From: Strigamia acuminata | Taxonomy: Eukaryota > Arthropoda > Chilopoda > Geophilomorpha > Linotaeniidae | Direction of reading: 5' to 3' | NCBI GenBank assembly: GCA_949358305.1 | Contig: OX442323.1 | Location: 868,001-932,000 of the forward strand | DNA length: 64,000 bases | Shown: piece after piece, positions 35,736 to 44,589 of the stretch | Position numbering within the stretch: the first letter of the stretch is position 1 | Layout of the letters: each line of letters opens with the position of its first letter | The notes under the pieces: model-generated | Database searches by the model: none | What the model was told of the DNA's origin: nothing | Seen by the model: only the letters and a program-made list of their open reading frames with translations | Made by a program: the position numbers and the translations under genes

Positions 35736-37250
35736 TTATTTAAAAGAAAGAAAATAAGCAGTGAAAATATCCAGTGTGTTAGCCGTATAATTTTCGACAT
35801 GCTTGTCGATGATTTCGACATCTTTCAGGGTTAGGAAATTAACTTGCGCAAAATGCCAATGGCGAAGTTCAACAACGTTGTATGGTTGTGTTTTTCTGCC
35901 ATTTTGGTTCATTAAGATGACAGTATTGGGGCCCACCAATTTGTGAATGATATAGACTCCTTCAGTTCGCTGGCGTAAGCCTGCTGCAAACTGTTTGTCG
36001 GCGGAAGAGGGTTGTCGATTGCGCAACGTCACCCAATCGCCAGGGCGAAAGTCATGAGCGCGACGTTTTAAATCGAACCATTTTTTGTGGCGGATCTGGG
36101 ATTCGCGCAAATTGTTCATCGCCCTTTCTCGCATGGTGCGCATTTGCTCATGGAGGTTTTCAGCCTCAGATGGTGGTAAAGGTTCCCCGTCATCTGTGTC
36201 ACTATCAATATCACCAGGGAATCTGGCTTCTTGGCCTGTAACTAACTTAAATGGAGAATACTTTAATGAAATTTGGTACGCCGAATTGATTGCCAAAACA
36301 AAATAGCCGATATTTACATCCCACCTATCGTGGTCGTCTATGTAAGCTAAAATGCAGTTTTTTAAGGATTGGTTCAGGCGTTCGGCAATGTTGCCTTGGG
36401 GGTGGTACGCTGCAGTGTAGCGGTTTACTGCACCTAATTGCTGGATTTGGCTGCGAAACTCAGGTGACCTGAACGCGGGGGCATTGTCGCTGATAATGAT
36501 TTTGGGAAAACCCCAGCGTTTCGTAAATTTCTGAATTTGCGCAACTGAAGTTGCGATAGTCGAATCTTCTGTTAGTCTTACGTCTAACCAACGACTTGCT
36601 GAGTCGACCATTACAAAGGCGTAGCAATGGCCGCCCACTGAACGTGGTTTCTTGCCATAATAATCAATGTAAATTGCAGAGAACAAGTGGCGCGCTCTCG
36701 ACATTATCATTTTGCCATAAGGCAAGCGATTTAATGGTTTCGCGCGTTGACAAGCCTCGCAAACTTGAATCCAAGTTTGAACATCTTCTCTCATTTTGGG
36801 CCAATATACACGCGTCTTTAAACGATGGAGTGTTTTTTCTCTTCCCATGTGTCCCACTACTGGAGGGTAATGCATTGCGCGGAAATATCGTTCGCGCAAT
36901 TCCAAGGGGAGATAAATTTGACGCCTCTTGCGTATTTCATTAATATGAACTGGTGGAAAACGACACAACATATCTTTATGCATACCAAAATTTTGCGCGC
37001 CTTTTTGAATTTGCGCAGCTTCGACTGGATCGACCGGCAGCATTTGAGCAGTTAAGTAGTATATCAACTCACGCGACCACGGATCTTGTCTCTGTGCGGC
37101 TATTATTTCAGCGGCGCCTGGAAGCATTTCAAATGGTGGATGTTCAATAGGTGGATCGTGTTCCAATTCAGCCTGTTGCTCCGCTTCAGTGAGCCTTCTG
37201 TCTGATTCTGTAAATGTTCGTTCAGATCTCGGGCGCAGTCTTGTCGGAGT
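35736..37250 (-). CDS. Gypsy A integrase
   Basis: Open from directly after the in-frame TGA (37251-37253), in the same frame as the upstream pol ORF, to the stop at 35736-35738, about 504 codons. The first ATG is some distance in, so separate initiation is unlikely. Motifs: HMGREKTLHRLK...CEACQ zinc region (HHCC), then the catalytic core with Asp codon at 36663-36665 (YIDYYGK), Asp at 36486-36488 (ISDNAPAF) and Glu at 36381-36383 (NIAERLNQ), D-X34-E between the last two. A VGPNTVIL segment late in the protein fits a GPY/F-like module. It inserts the DNA copy into the chromosome. All three catalytic acids are present; what is odd is only the stop codon separating it from RT/RNase H. Confidence 0.92.
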   Translation of the reverse strand, partial: TPTRLRPRSERTFTESDRRLTEAEQQAELEHDPPIEHPPFEMLPGAAEIIAAQRQDPWSRELIYYLTAQMLPVDPVEAAQIQKGAQNFGMHKDMLCRFPPVHINEIRKRRQIYLPLELRERYFRAMHYPPVVGHMGREKTLHRLKTRVYWPKMREDVQTWIQVCEACQRAKPLNRLPYGKMIMSRARHLFSAIYIDYYGKKPRSVGGHCYAFVMVDSASRWLDVRLTEDSTIATSVAQIQKFTKRWGFPKIIISDNAPAFRSPEFRSQIQQLGAVNRYTAAYHPQGNIAERLNQSLKNCILAYIDDHDRWDVNIGYFVLAINSAYQISLKYSPFKLVTGQEARFPGDIDSDTDDGEPLPPSEAENLHEQMRTMRERAMNNLRESQIRHKKWFDLKRRAHDFRPGDWVTLRNRQPSSADKQFAAGLRQRTEGVYIIHKLVGPNTVILMNQNGRKTQPYNVVELRHWHFAQVNFLTLKDVEIIDKHVENYTANTLDIFTAYFLSFK

Positions 37251-37253
37251 TCA
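37251..37253 (-). other. In-frame TGA between RNase H-tail ORF and integrase ORF
   Basis: The pol ORF ends ...GGMP-stop. The 28 codons after the TGA up to 37166 and the whole integrase ORF are open in the same frame. Either this is a single inactivating mutation in a very young copy or the element uses stop-codon readthrough. The following base is A (TGA A), not the C typical of efficient readthrough. Confidence 0.9.
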
Positions 37254-40200
37254 AGGCATTCCACCTCTTGGCACTGGATACTCCACCGGCGAAGGAAAGT
37301 CCCGAATTGGGCTAAAACTGTCCGTGTCGGATGACGACGTGTCGGAGTCCGGCTCGGAAGGGTATCCATCGGGGAGTTGGTGTCCAGAAGGCCCTGGTCC
37401 GGGGTCAAACACTGGTGGCACAGTTGGTGCTGTATCAGTTGTCGTTGACGGCGAAGACATAGGAGAGGTTGGAGGAATAGGAGATTGCGATATTGGAATG
37501 GATTGTGTGGGAGAAGGTGTAGGAAAATTTGGAATTTGGATAGGCGTTGATTTTGGGGTAGGTTTTGGTTTTGGTGGCAAAATATGAGAGGGAATTCCAG
37601 CTGACTTTCGGGGTCGTCCTTTAAGTTTAGGAATTGGTGGAGTTGGTATTTTGGAAATAGGAATTGGTGTGGGAATAGGTTTTTTACGAGGAGGTAAAAT
37701 ATGAGAGGGGATTCCAGACGATTTTCTGGGTATTCCTCTTGGTTGCGAAGTAGGAAGAGTTGGAGCCGGAGGAATGGGAATTGGTGTAGGAATGGGAACA
37801 GGAATAGGACTGGGAAGTGCCGTGGGAATGGGTGAAACCACTGAACGAGGTGCTTTCGGCGTCCTTTTGCCTTTTCCAACTCTCTGTGCTTTCAGCAGCT
37901 TAGGAAATGTCCATTTCTTTATATTAGCTCCATATCTCGGTAGTTTTGGAGATACTTTCGGAACCAAAGTGGGATCCCTTAATCTAGCTCGAGTTCTTGT
38001 CGCAATAGCACGTTTGGCGCGAGGGGAGAGCACTGGAATCATCATGATTTTACGTGGTCGTCCTCTTTTCTTCGTCAATATTGGAATCAACGAATGTTGT
38101 CTGCGCGCTCGAAGTGGCACTGAAACACGAACTGGTGGAGTATTAGGTGAAATTAAAGGTGGTGTTACTGGAGTTGTTTGTTGAGTTGGTTGCGCAACTG
38201 GAGTTGACGCAGCTGTTGAAGTGGGTTGCGCAATTTGAGTTGGCGCATTGGATGGTGTAGTGGTCGTTGTAATTCGACGAGGAATGAGGGATTTCCTTTT
38301 TCCTTTCTTTTGTTTAGTTGGAGATATGGCTGAAATTAAAGTTGATTTAATGAATTTATCTTTGAACATTTTCTTAAATTGTCTATTAATGTCTTTTGGC
38401 AACTCAGTAATGATGGACAATGCTGGCCATTGGTTACAGTCATCAAAATATGCTGTGTAGCAGGCTTCATCGACGAGTGGACTGTCATCTTCCTCGTCGT
38501 GTTCAGGTGGATCGACTGGTGCTCTGCTTAGTGCGTCGGCCACTCGATTTTTGCATCCTGAGCAGTGCAGGAAAGTGAATTTGTATTCGCTTAGTGAGAG
38601 TACCCAACGAGCAAGTCGGCCAGTTGGTTCTCTTTGTTGAAATAACCACTTCAAAGAACGATGATCACTCTCTAAATAAAATGGCATCATTTCTAAATAA
38701 GCGCGGAAACGTTTCACCGCCCACACGGCTGCTAGGCACTCAATTTCAGTCACATTATAGTTTTTTTCAGCACTGTTAAGCGCACGAGAAGCGAAAGCTA
38801 TTGGTATCCTTTCTCCTGCGTCATTTAATTGCATTAAAGCCGACCCCAAACCGGAATAGCTTGCATCTGTTTGAAGGATGAATGGCTTTTTCCAGCTGGG
38901 AAAACGTCTCTTCAGCGTTGGAGTCGCTATTTGATCTTTAAGATAATCAAAAGCTTCCTGTTGCGCTTCGTTCCAATGCCAAACAGCATCTTTTTTGAGT
39001 AGTGGTCGGAATACCTCACTTGTCTTGGAAAAGTTCGCAATAAAAGATTGATAATAACCCACCATACCTTTGAAACGTTGTAACTCGCGCAAATTTGTTG
39101 GCGCAGGATAGTTTTGGATAGCTGACACTTTTTTCGGATTTGGAGAAATCTGACCAGATTCCACGATGTGGCCCAAAACTTCGAGGCGCTGTTGACAGAG
39201 CTCGGTCTTGTTGGCGTTCATGGTGAAACCGGCATTAAATAATTCCTCCAAAACGAGGCGCAAATGTTGAACATGCTCCTCAAATGTTTTGCTAAAAATA
39301 ATAACATCATCAATGTATACAAATACGAATTTATATAAATATTTGGCCAAAGTCTTATTCATCGCTCTTTGGAGTGTTGCAGGACCGTTGATGGGGCCAA
39401 AGGGCATACGAACGTATTCGAACAGTCCTCGGTGTGTTATGAAGGCCAAGAATCGCTCATCTCCCTTGCGCACTCCAATTTGGTGAAAGGCCTCGCGCCC
39501 GTCGATTATCGAGAACCAATGTGCACCACCTAAATACGCAAATATATTGTCTATGTCCGGAAGTGGATACACATCCGGAATTGTTTGCGCATTAATGGGT
39601 CTGAAGTCCATTGCTGTCCTCCATTCCCCGGTCTTTTTGGGCACGACCACTGGAGCGACGGCACAATCACTTTGTGAACGGCGAATTATGCCTTGTTGAA
39701 GTTTCTTGTCAATGTACTTGTCAATAATTGCCTTTTTCGCAGGGTTTACGGGTCGTACTGGAACATGGATCGGACGAAAATCCGGTTTTAGATTAACTTC
39801 ATATTCCGTATTATTACATAAACCGACTTCCTCTCGGAAAATCTGTGAGATTGGCTGTAAAGTTTCAATTAGTAGTTTGATTTGCGTAACAGTCAGATGG
39901 TTCCATAACTGGTGATAAATCCAATCGAGATCGGTCGGATTCTCACTGGGCTGGTACTGCAAAAAGTTGATGTTGTAAACACTTGAATTTGAGTCGTTCT
40001 CACCATTAGTAGGTTGCGCAGTTGTTCTGGAGTCGTTAATTAACTTCTTTTTGTCGTTAATGTCTTTGGCTCGTTGCGCAATCAATTGTTTGGCGATGGG
40101 ACGAATAACATTCAATTTATGACGAAGGCGACGCAATCGACGAAATTGGCTTAAAGTTAACTTACGAGAAATTGTCTTTTTTACTTTACTCGAAGTCCTC

Positions 40201-41441
40201 GAAATTTCCTTTCGTTTCGGTGACCAGATGTTCGACCACGTTGTTCGACTGCGATGCCTAATTGTTTTTACTTGTCTTTGTGAGTCGTCGTTTGGATACT
40301 CAAAAACCTCATTTTTCAATGGTTGGTGTAACAGCAGCGCACAGTTAATGTCACTGGGTGGCGCAGGCTTCTTGAGTATTTTATTTGGAACAATCTCACT
40401 TATTTTAACTGGCGGAGTGGCTGATTTATCCAGTTCCTCCGGTGCCATTGGAAATACGAGAATGGACTCGGATTTTTTGGCGTCTTCATAGGTCACGAAT
40501 TTACGAATTTCGTCTGAGCCAGCCAAGCTCCACTGGCTCCTTCCATGATCGATGGTAGCTCCGACTGCTTGGTTAAAGTCTCGTCCGAGGATCAAGTCAT
40601 TTTTGGCATCAGGCAACACTAAACACACGAATTTCACCACTCCTAACGGCGCTCGCAACGCAAGCGTCACTGATTTTGAAGCAGTAACCACGTGTCCGGA
40701 TGCGACCTGTACCTTTTCATGTAAATTAATAAATTCGAGTCCCATTTTTTCGTGAAGTTGTTGAAATAATTCCTCGCTCATGATACAAGTTTGAGCACCT
40801 GAATCTAAAAGCGCGGTAAATGACACATTTGCCCAAGATATTTTTACGCATGGAGCTTCTCTGCGCAATCTATCGGCGCGTGTTATCTCAATAATTGGCT
40901 CTTGAGATTCTTTAAGCTCCTCCGATGTCAACATGACAAAAGATACCTTCATTGGAGCGATCACTTCCTTGGGTGCTTCCGCTGATTTGACACTGGAAGT
41001 AGGCTTAATAATGGGTATTTTAAAGTTTTTACTCACATTCTTGGTGATTTGTTTCTGTGCAGTCGCAGCTTGCAAGGCTGTCGACTTTGAAACAGGTCCA
41101 GATGCTAATTGGAAAGCCACAGGTTGCAAAACTGAAGTTTTCCGTTGATTCGTCACTATCGGTGATGAAGATGGAGGTGTGGACGATACAATACTAATTC
41201 CTGGTTTAGACTCACTAGGAGTGGTAGAAGAAGTAGTTGTTGTTGGAATTATCCTATCGGAAATGTTCTCGTCAAGGATGATGTCGGGTGAAGCACGTCT
41301 TGTTGATTCCACACGTTTTACGCTAGTGGAGACCGGTTGATTTACTTGCGGCCTGGTTCCGCCGGTCGTGGGAACTTCAGGCCGTCGGAGTTTTCCTGCC
41401 TCTCGAAAACTTTGTAGCACACAGGACAAATGGGGCGCCAA
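37251..41441 (-). CDS. Gypsy A pol part 1: protease, RT, RNase H and long proline-rich tail
   Basis: 1396 codons; ATG at 41439-41441 lies inside the end of gag, in the -1 frame relative to it. Order: Ser/Thr/Pro-rich N-terminus (1-190); aspartic protease, DSGAQ with Asp 213; RT with YIDD at 709-712 (Asp pair 711-712); RNase H with TDAS (Asp 859) and DHRSLKWLF. After RNase H comes an unusual tail of about 400 residues: Pro/Ile/Thr-rich, with AT-hook-like cores KRGRPRK (about 1123-1129) and KGRPRK (about 1274) and a repeated GIPSHILPP phrase. The integrase frame follows after a single TGA. All catalytic residues I checked are intact. Probably made as Gag-Pol by -1 frameshifting; no perfect slippery heptamer is evident in the overlap. 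GGAAAAC at 41390-41396 is the nearest. Confidence 0.93.
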   Translation of the reverse strand: MAPHLSCVLQSFREAGKLRRPEVPTTGGTRPQVNQPVSTSVKRVESTRRASPDIILDENISDRIIPTTTTSSTTPSESKPGISIVSSTPPSSSPIVTNQRKTSVLQPVAFQLASGPVSKSTALQAATAQKQITKNVSKNFKIPIIKPTSSVKSAEAPKEVIAPMKVSFVMLTSEELKESQEPIIEITRADRLRREAPCVKISWANVSFTALLDSGAQTCIMSEELFQQLHEKMGLEFINLHEKVQVASGHVVTASKSVTLALRAPLGVVKFVCLVLPDAKNDLILGRDFNQAVGATIDHGRSQWSLAGSDEIRKFVTYEDAKKSESILVFPMAPEELDKSATPPVKISEIVPNKILKKPAPPSDINCALLLHQPLKNEVFEYPNDDSQRQVKTIRHRSRTTWSNIWSPKRKEISRTSSKVKKTISRKLTLSQFRRLRRLRHKLNVIRPIAKQLIAQRAKDINDKKKLINDSRTTAQPTNGENDSNSSVYNINFLQYQPSENPTDLDWIYHQLWNHLTVTQIKLLIETLQPISQIFREEVGLCNNTEYEVNLKPDFRPIHVPVRPVNPAKKAIIDKYIDKKLQQGIIRRSQSDCAVAPVVVPKKTGEWRTAMDFRPINAQTIPDVYPLPDIDNIFAYLGGAHWFSIIDGREAFHQIGVRKGDERFLAFITHRGLFEYVRMPFGPINGPATLQRAMNKTLAKYLYKFVFVYIDDVIIFSKTFEEHVQHLRLVLEELFNAGFTMNANKTELCQQRLEVLGHIVESGQISPNPKKVSAIQNYPAPTNLRELQRFKGMVGYYQSFIANFSKTSEVFRPLLKKDAVWHWNEAQQEAFDYLKDQIATPTLKRRFPSWKKPFILQTDASYSGLGSALMQLNDAGERIPIAFASRALNSAEKNYNVTEIECLAAVWAVKRFRAYLEMMPFYLESDHRSLKWLFQQREPTGRLARWVLSLSEYKFTFLHCSGCKNRVADALSRAPVDPPEHDEEDDSPLVDEACYTAYFDDCNQWPALSIITELPKDINRQFKKMFKDKFIKSTLISAISPTKQKKGKRKSLIPRRITTTTTPSNAPTQIAQPTSTAASTPVAQPTQQTTPVTPPLISPNTPPVRVSVPLRARRQHSLIPILTKKRGRPRKIMMIPVLSPRAKRAIATRTRARLRDPTLVPKVSPKLPRYGANIKKWTFPKLLKAQRVGKGKRTPKAPRSVVSPIPTALPSPIPVPIPTPIPIPPAPTLPTSQPRGIPRKSSGIPSHILPPRKKPIPTPIPISKIPTPPIPKLKGRPRKSAGIPSHILPPKPKPTPKSTPIQIPNFPTPSPTQSIPISQSPIPPTSPMSSPSTTTDTAPTVPPVFDPGPGPSGHQLPDGYPSEPDSDTSSSDTDSFSPIRDFPSPVEYPVPRGGMP

Positions 41442-43249
41442 GTCGTGTTATCAATCATGTACCACCAATCCTTTCTCGTTTTGCGCCAAGCTGCACCTTT
41501 TTCGGGAAACTTGACGCTTGTTGGAGGTTTTGGTGATGGCGCAAATGTAACAACAGAGGTAGAACAGACATGGTCCTTTGGGAGATCTGCAGGGGGCGCA
41601 ATTGTGGTTGAATTTACTGAAATGTTCACCTTTTGCGCGGCTCCGGCGACAGAACTCTTTTTGGTTTCCACTTCCGATTCCGACTCACTGCTGCTACTTG
41701 AACTCGGCTCCTGTGGCGGCGAAGGTTGCTCGGGTCGGGCTTCCAACGCAGCTAGTTCTAACATAAGCTGTTGTTTACGATAGCGCGTAAAACGTTTGGC
41801 GTCGTGGGACGTGGAGGTTTTAGATTCGGCTTCACCTCTGGACTTGTCCACGGATTTCAACACGGTGGGAGACGAAGGGTTTACCTCTGAAAGGGGTGCA
41901 AATTGATCAACGAGACCCAAATGTTTATACTCAGTTTTGCGATGAGAGTCGAGTAGTAGTCGATTGTCTACGTCGTTTCCTATTTGGATTGCTTCGTCAA
42001 TTGTTTTGACGTGCATTGTTCTCAAAAGTTGGACGACGTCAGACAGTAACATGTTCTGGGCCTTCTCCCATTGCAATCCAGGGTCTGTGTAGCCTGCAAT
42101 TTCTAAATAATATATTATTTCGCTGAGGAAAGTCATGGTGGACTCTCCACTGCGTTGCTTTCGATTTGCAATTTTCACATTAGCTGCCGCTGAATTCATG
42201 GAGAATGCCTTACGAAACAATACCTCGAACTCAATCCATGTTTTGGGTTTTGGTTTTAATGCGAGCCACCAACGTTGCGCCTTGTTGCGGGTTGCTTGAA
42301 TTATATTCACTTTTAAATACTCTTCCTCGGGCATGCGGGTGGAATACATATGCGCGAATAATTGCGCAAGAAACAAATTAACAGAGTCAAGTGTGGCCTT
42401 CTCAGGGTCGAAACGTGGGAGTTTTTCCTTATTATTGTTGTATCCTCGGGAAGAGTCTTCTCGTCTTACTCGTATTGATGGTAGAGACAATTGGGCCCTT
42501 ACTCCGGATGGGTGCCCTGTGTTGTTAATTTTGGCACATAATAAAGAATTCATCACCTGCTGATTGGCTTTTGTTGAATCCATAATTTGTGATGCCACGG
42601 ACGGACATTGAGTAAAAGTAGTGGCCTGCGTCATTACCGGTGGCGTTGTGGTTGTAAACGTCGGTTGCGCATTTATGGTGGTAGGCGCAAACTGTTGTTG
42701 GTGGCTTGCTCCTTCTAGGTGCGGAATTTCCGTGGAAAGTTCATTTCCTAATGGTGCCGAATTGCCTTTTACCCTTATGGATCCATGAGAGGACCCACCA
42801 TCCTCTGACGGGGGTGTCGTTGGATGTGGAGGGCTGGTGCCTTGTTGGTAAATGCTTCGCATTTCTTTGAGTAGTCCCTGTGCTTGAACGAAAAACTGAT
42901 TACGAATATCACACATCAATAAAGCTTCGGAATGTAAAATCGTCGGATTCATTGATATTCCTGACGTGCCAGGAGTGAAGAAAGCTGGAGGCACGAGCTG
43001 ATACGCTGGTGTTGACGTGGCAACTGTCGTTGGCGCAGAAATGTTTACGCCAGATATTGGAGCCGACATGTTGTCGCGAAAAGTTTGCGGCATTGAATTC
43101 GCAATGGTTATCAATAACTCACTTTGCTCCGCTCGTGCTCGCCTTAAACGCTCATAACGCTGCCAGTCGAGAGACGAAGCCAGCTCGTCCAAATCAAAGG
43201 GGTCTCGTACAGTGGGGTTTTCCTCACCGTTTCCCAACTCATTCGACAT
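41342..43249 (-). CDS. Gypsy A Gag
   Basis: 635 residues, ATG at 43247-43249, about 80 bp after the PBS. N-terminal third is Thr/Pro/Ser-rich; a retrotransposon Gag (capsid-type) domain spans roughly 275-430, with KLPRFDPEK at its start and the RWWLALKPKPKTWIEFEVLF segment typical of the family; then a Ser-rich, charged linker. There is no CCHC zinc knuckle; the only cysteine pair is CPVC near the C-terminus, in the stretch that overlaps pol. Nucleic acid binding must therefore rely on something else, perhaps ORF3 or the AT-hook tail, which is speculation. The last 100 bp overlap pol in another frame. Confidence 0.9.
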   Translation of the reverse strand: MSNELGNGEENPTVRDPFDLDELASSLDWQRYERLRRARAEQSELLITIANSMPQTFRDNMSAPISGVNISAPTTVATSTPAYQLVPPAFFTPGTSGISMNPTILHSEALLMCDIRNQFFVQAQGLLKEMRSIYQQGTSPPHPTTPPSEDGGSSHGSIRVKGNSAPLGNELSTEIPHLEGASHQQQFAPTTINAQPTFTTTTPPVMTQATTFTQCPSVASQIMDSTKANQQVMNSLLCAKINNTGHPSGVRAQLSLPSIRVRREDSSRGYNNNKEKLPRFDPEKATLDSVNLFLAQLFAHMYSTRMPEEEYLKVNIIQATRNKAQRWWLALKPKPKTWIEFEVLFRKAFSMNSAAANVKIANRKQRSGESTMTFLSEIIYYLEIAGYTDPGLQWEKAQNMLLSDVVQLLRTMHVKTIDEAIQIGNDVDNRLLLDSHRKTEYKHLGLVDQFAPLSEVNPSSPTVLKSVDKSRGEAESKTSTSHDAKRFTRYRKQQLMLELAALEARPEQPSPPQEPSSSSSSESESEVETKKSSVAGAAQKVNISVNSTTIAPPADLPKDHVCSTSVVTFAPSPKPPTSVKFPEKGAAWRKTRKDWWYMIDNTTWRPICPVCYKVFERQENSDGLKFPRPAEPGRK

Positions 43250-43350
43250 GATGAAAAAATAATGAAAATGATTAATAATTTAAACGAAAACTTAACTTTC
43301 TTGCGCGTTTTCAGCCTAAATAAGCGAGAATCCTGTCAGGCTCGCCATGT
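43250..43350 (-). other. Gypsy A leader with primer binding site
   Basis: Short leader between 5' LTR and gag. The PBS is 43328-43347: its plus strand GAATCCTGTCAGGCTCGCCA has the form of a tRNA 3' end (end of T-loop, five-base T-stem strand, seven-base acceptor strand, discriminator G, CCA). Discriminator G suggests tRNA-Ser, but the isoacceptor is not certain. It is three bases from the LTR. Confidence 0.75.
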
Positions 43351-44024
43351 TGTCACGATTAATTCTGTTGGTATAATTAATTCTAAACAATATCGCGCAA
43401 AAACTAATTCGCGCAATAGTAATGGGCAAAGTTCGTAGATTTCCCTAAACGTTGTTTCCTTCAAATGTGGACATCCAGAAACTCAGGAAACCTAATACTC
43501 GCGTTTGACTAACATAATTTATATTGGACAGTTCCTTGCTTACGACGGGTGTTTGTAGGCATAAAAGAATGGAAGCACGATGATATAAACCTAAAGTGGG
43601 AAGGGGATATCATCGGGCAGTGATAATATAAAAGATGTCGGCTTGGAAAATAGCGCAATAGGGTTAGATGTAGGAGCGCTTGTTGAAGGCGCAAATAATA
43701 GAGGACTAAATCTAGATGTTACTAAAGGAGAATGGTGTTATCCAGTAGAGAGCATAAGAAGAAGTGATTAAACTTAGGATGATTGGAAAGAAGAAAACTC
43801 AGTCATGTGACTGGTCAGATCAATTAAAGAAGGGGGTGGAAAGGTGAAAATAGGAGTTCGATTGTTAAGAATAATGATATGCGCATCATCCAGATTGCGC
43901 ATTCATTAACTGAAGATGAGTAAGCGAGATGAATCATCACGAGTGAAAGAAACAAGAAAATATTATAAGAGATAAGATTGGGTTATTCTAAAATAAAAAT
44001 AGGCGGGTAGACGTGCCCGTGACA
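43351..44024 (-). repeat. Gypsy A 5' LTR
   Basis: 674 bp, no difference seen from 15378-16051. Followed by target duplication TGTT at 44025-44028, then the remaining 288 bp of the solo BEL LTR (44029-44316). Confidence 0.97.
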
Positions 44025-44589
44025 TGTTTAACGACAAATGCACCAAATTTCACCCGAAATCACACAAATTGATAGAAAATGTATAAAGTAACACAAAATC
44101 ACGCAATAAACACTAGAAATAAATGCAATAAACAATGGAATATCACATTTCATCAAACATCAGTATCTGAAAGCACTAAAAACATTTTAATAATGCAAAA
44201 ATCCTGTAAATAAAAACTGAAATGTTATGCAAAATAAAACACACTTTGGAAACATTTATTCAGACACAAATTGGCAATAAAAGTAGTTTCTAAATTATTC
44301 CACGTTGTTTGCAACATGACTTAGCACAAACACCACAAGTCCAATGTCTCTGAATGTAAAGAAATAGTGTTTAAACCTTAGTAGAAGCCTTCAATGTAAG
44401 TTTTAGCAACATCCAAGCAATACATTTTGAAAAAAAAATTTTGAGCTTATTTCACATCGCAGTTGACTTAGCACAAACACCACAAGACCAATGTCTCTGA
44501 ATGTTCAGAAATAGCGTTTAAACATTAGTAGAAGGCTCCAATGTAACTTTTAGAAACATCTAACTAATGATTTGGGAGAATAGACTTTT

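Larger units (their letters stand above)
15378..44024 (-). mobile_element. Gypsy A: full Ty3/gypsy LTR retrotransposon, interrupted by gypsy B
   Basis: Bounded by two 674 bp LTRs (15378-16051 and 43351-44024) with TGTCACG/CGTGACA ends. The flanks are TGTT at 15374-15377 and TGTT at 44025-44028, a 4 bp target duplication. On the minus strand the order is 5' LTR, PBS, gag, pol (protease, RT, RNase H), in-frame TGA, integrase, ORF3, a 1.8 kb noncoding tail, polypurine tract, 3' LTR. That order (RT and RNase H before integrase) places it in Ty3/gypsy. Without gypsy B it is about 14.3 kb, unusually long for the group. I see no difference between the LTRs, so the insertion is very recent in evolutionary terms. 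It lies inside the solo BEL LTR. Confidence 0.95.
14195..44316 (-). mobile_element. Solo BEL/Pao-type LTR, split by nested gypsy elements
   Basis: The LTR itself is 14195-15377 plus 44029-44316 (about 1.47 kb). Everything between is a later insertion. On the minus strand it starts TGTTGC and ends GCAACA. Its reverse complement aligns along its length, with substitutions and indels, to the intact BEL 5' LTR at 56910-58421: shared landmarks include the CTCCGTTGCC block near 14585 and 57975, the TGACGTCA palindrome, and both ends. The flanks are TGAC at 14191-14194 and TGAC at 44317-44320. Removing the element and one TGAC restores the satellite reading AGTTGACTTAG. No BEL internal sequence is attached, so this is a solo LTR left by LTR-LTR recombination. 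It is older than gypsy A, which sits inside it. Confidence 0.9.

Noticed and set aside
37103-37879. 258-codon minus-strand frame
   Set aside because: It lies in another frame over the proline-rich tail of gypsy A pol; the low-complexity composition keeps it open.
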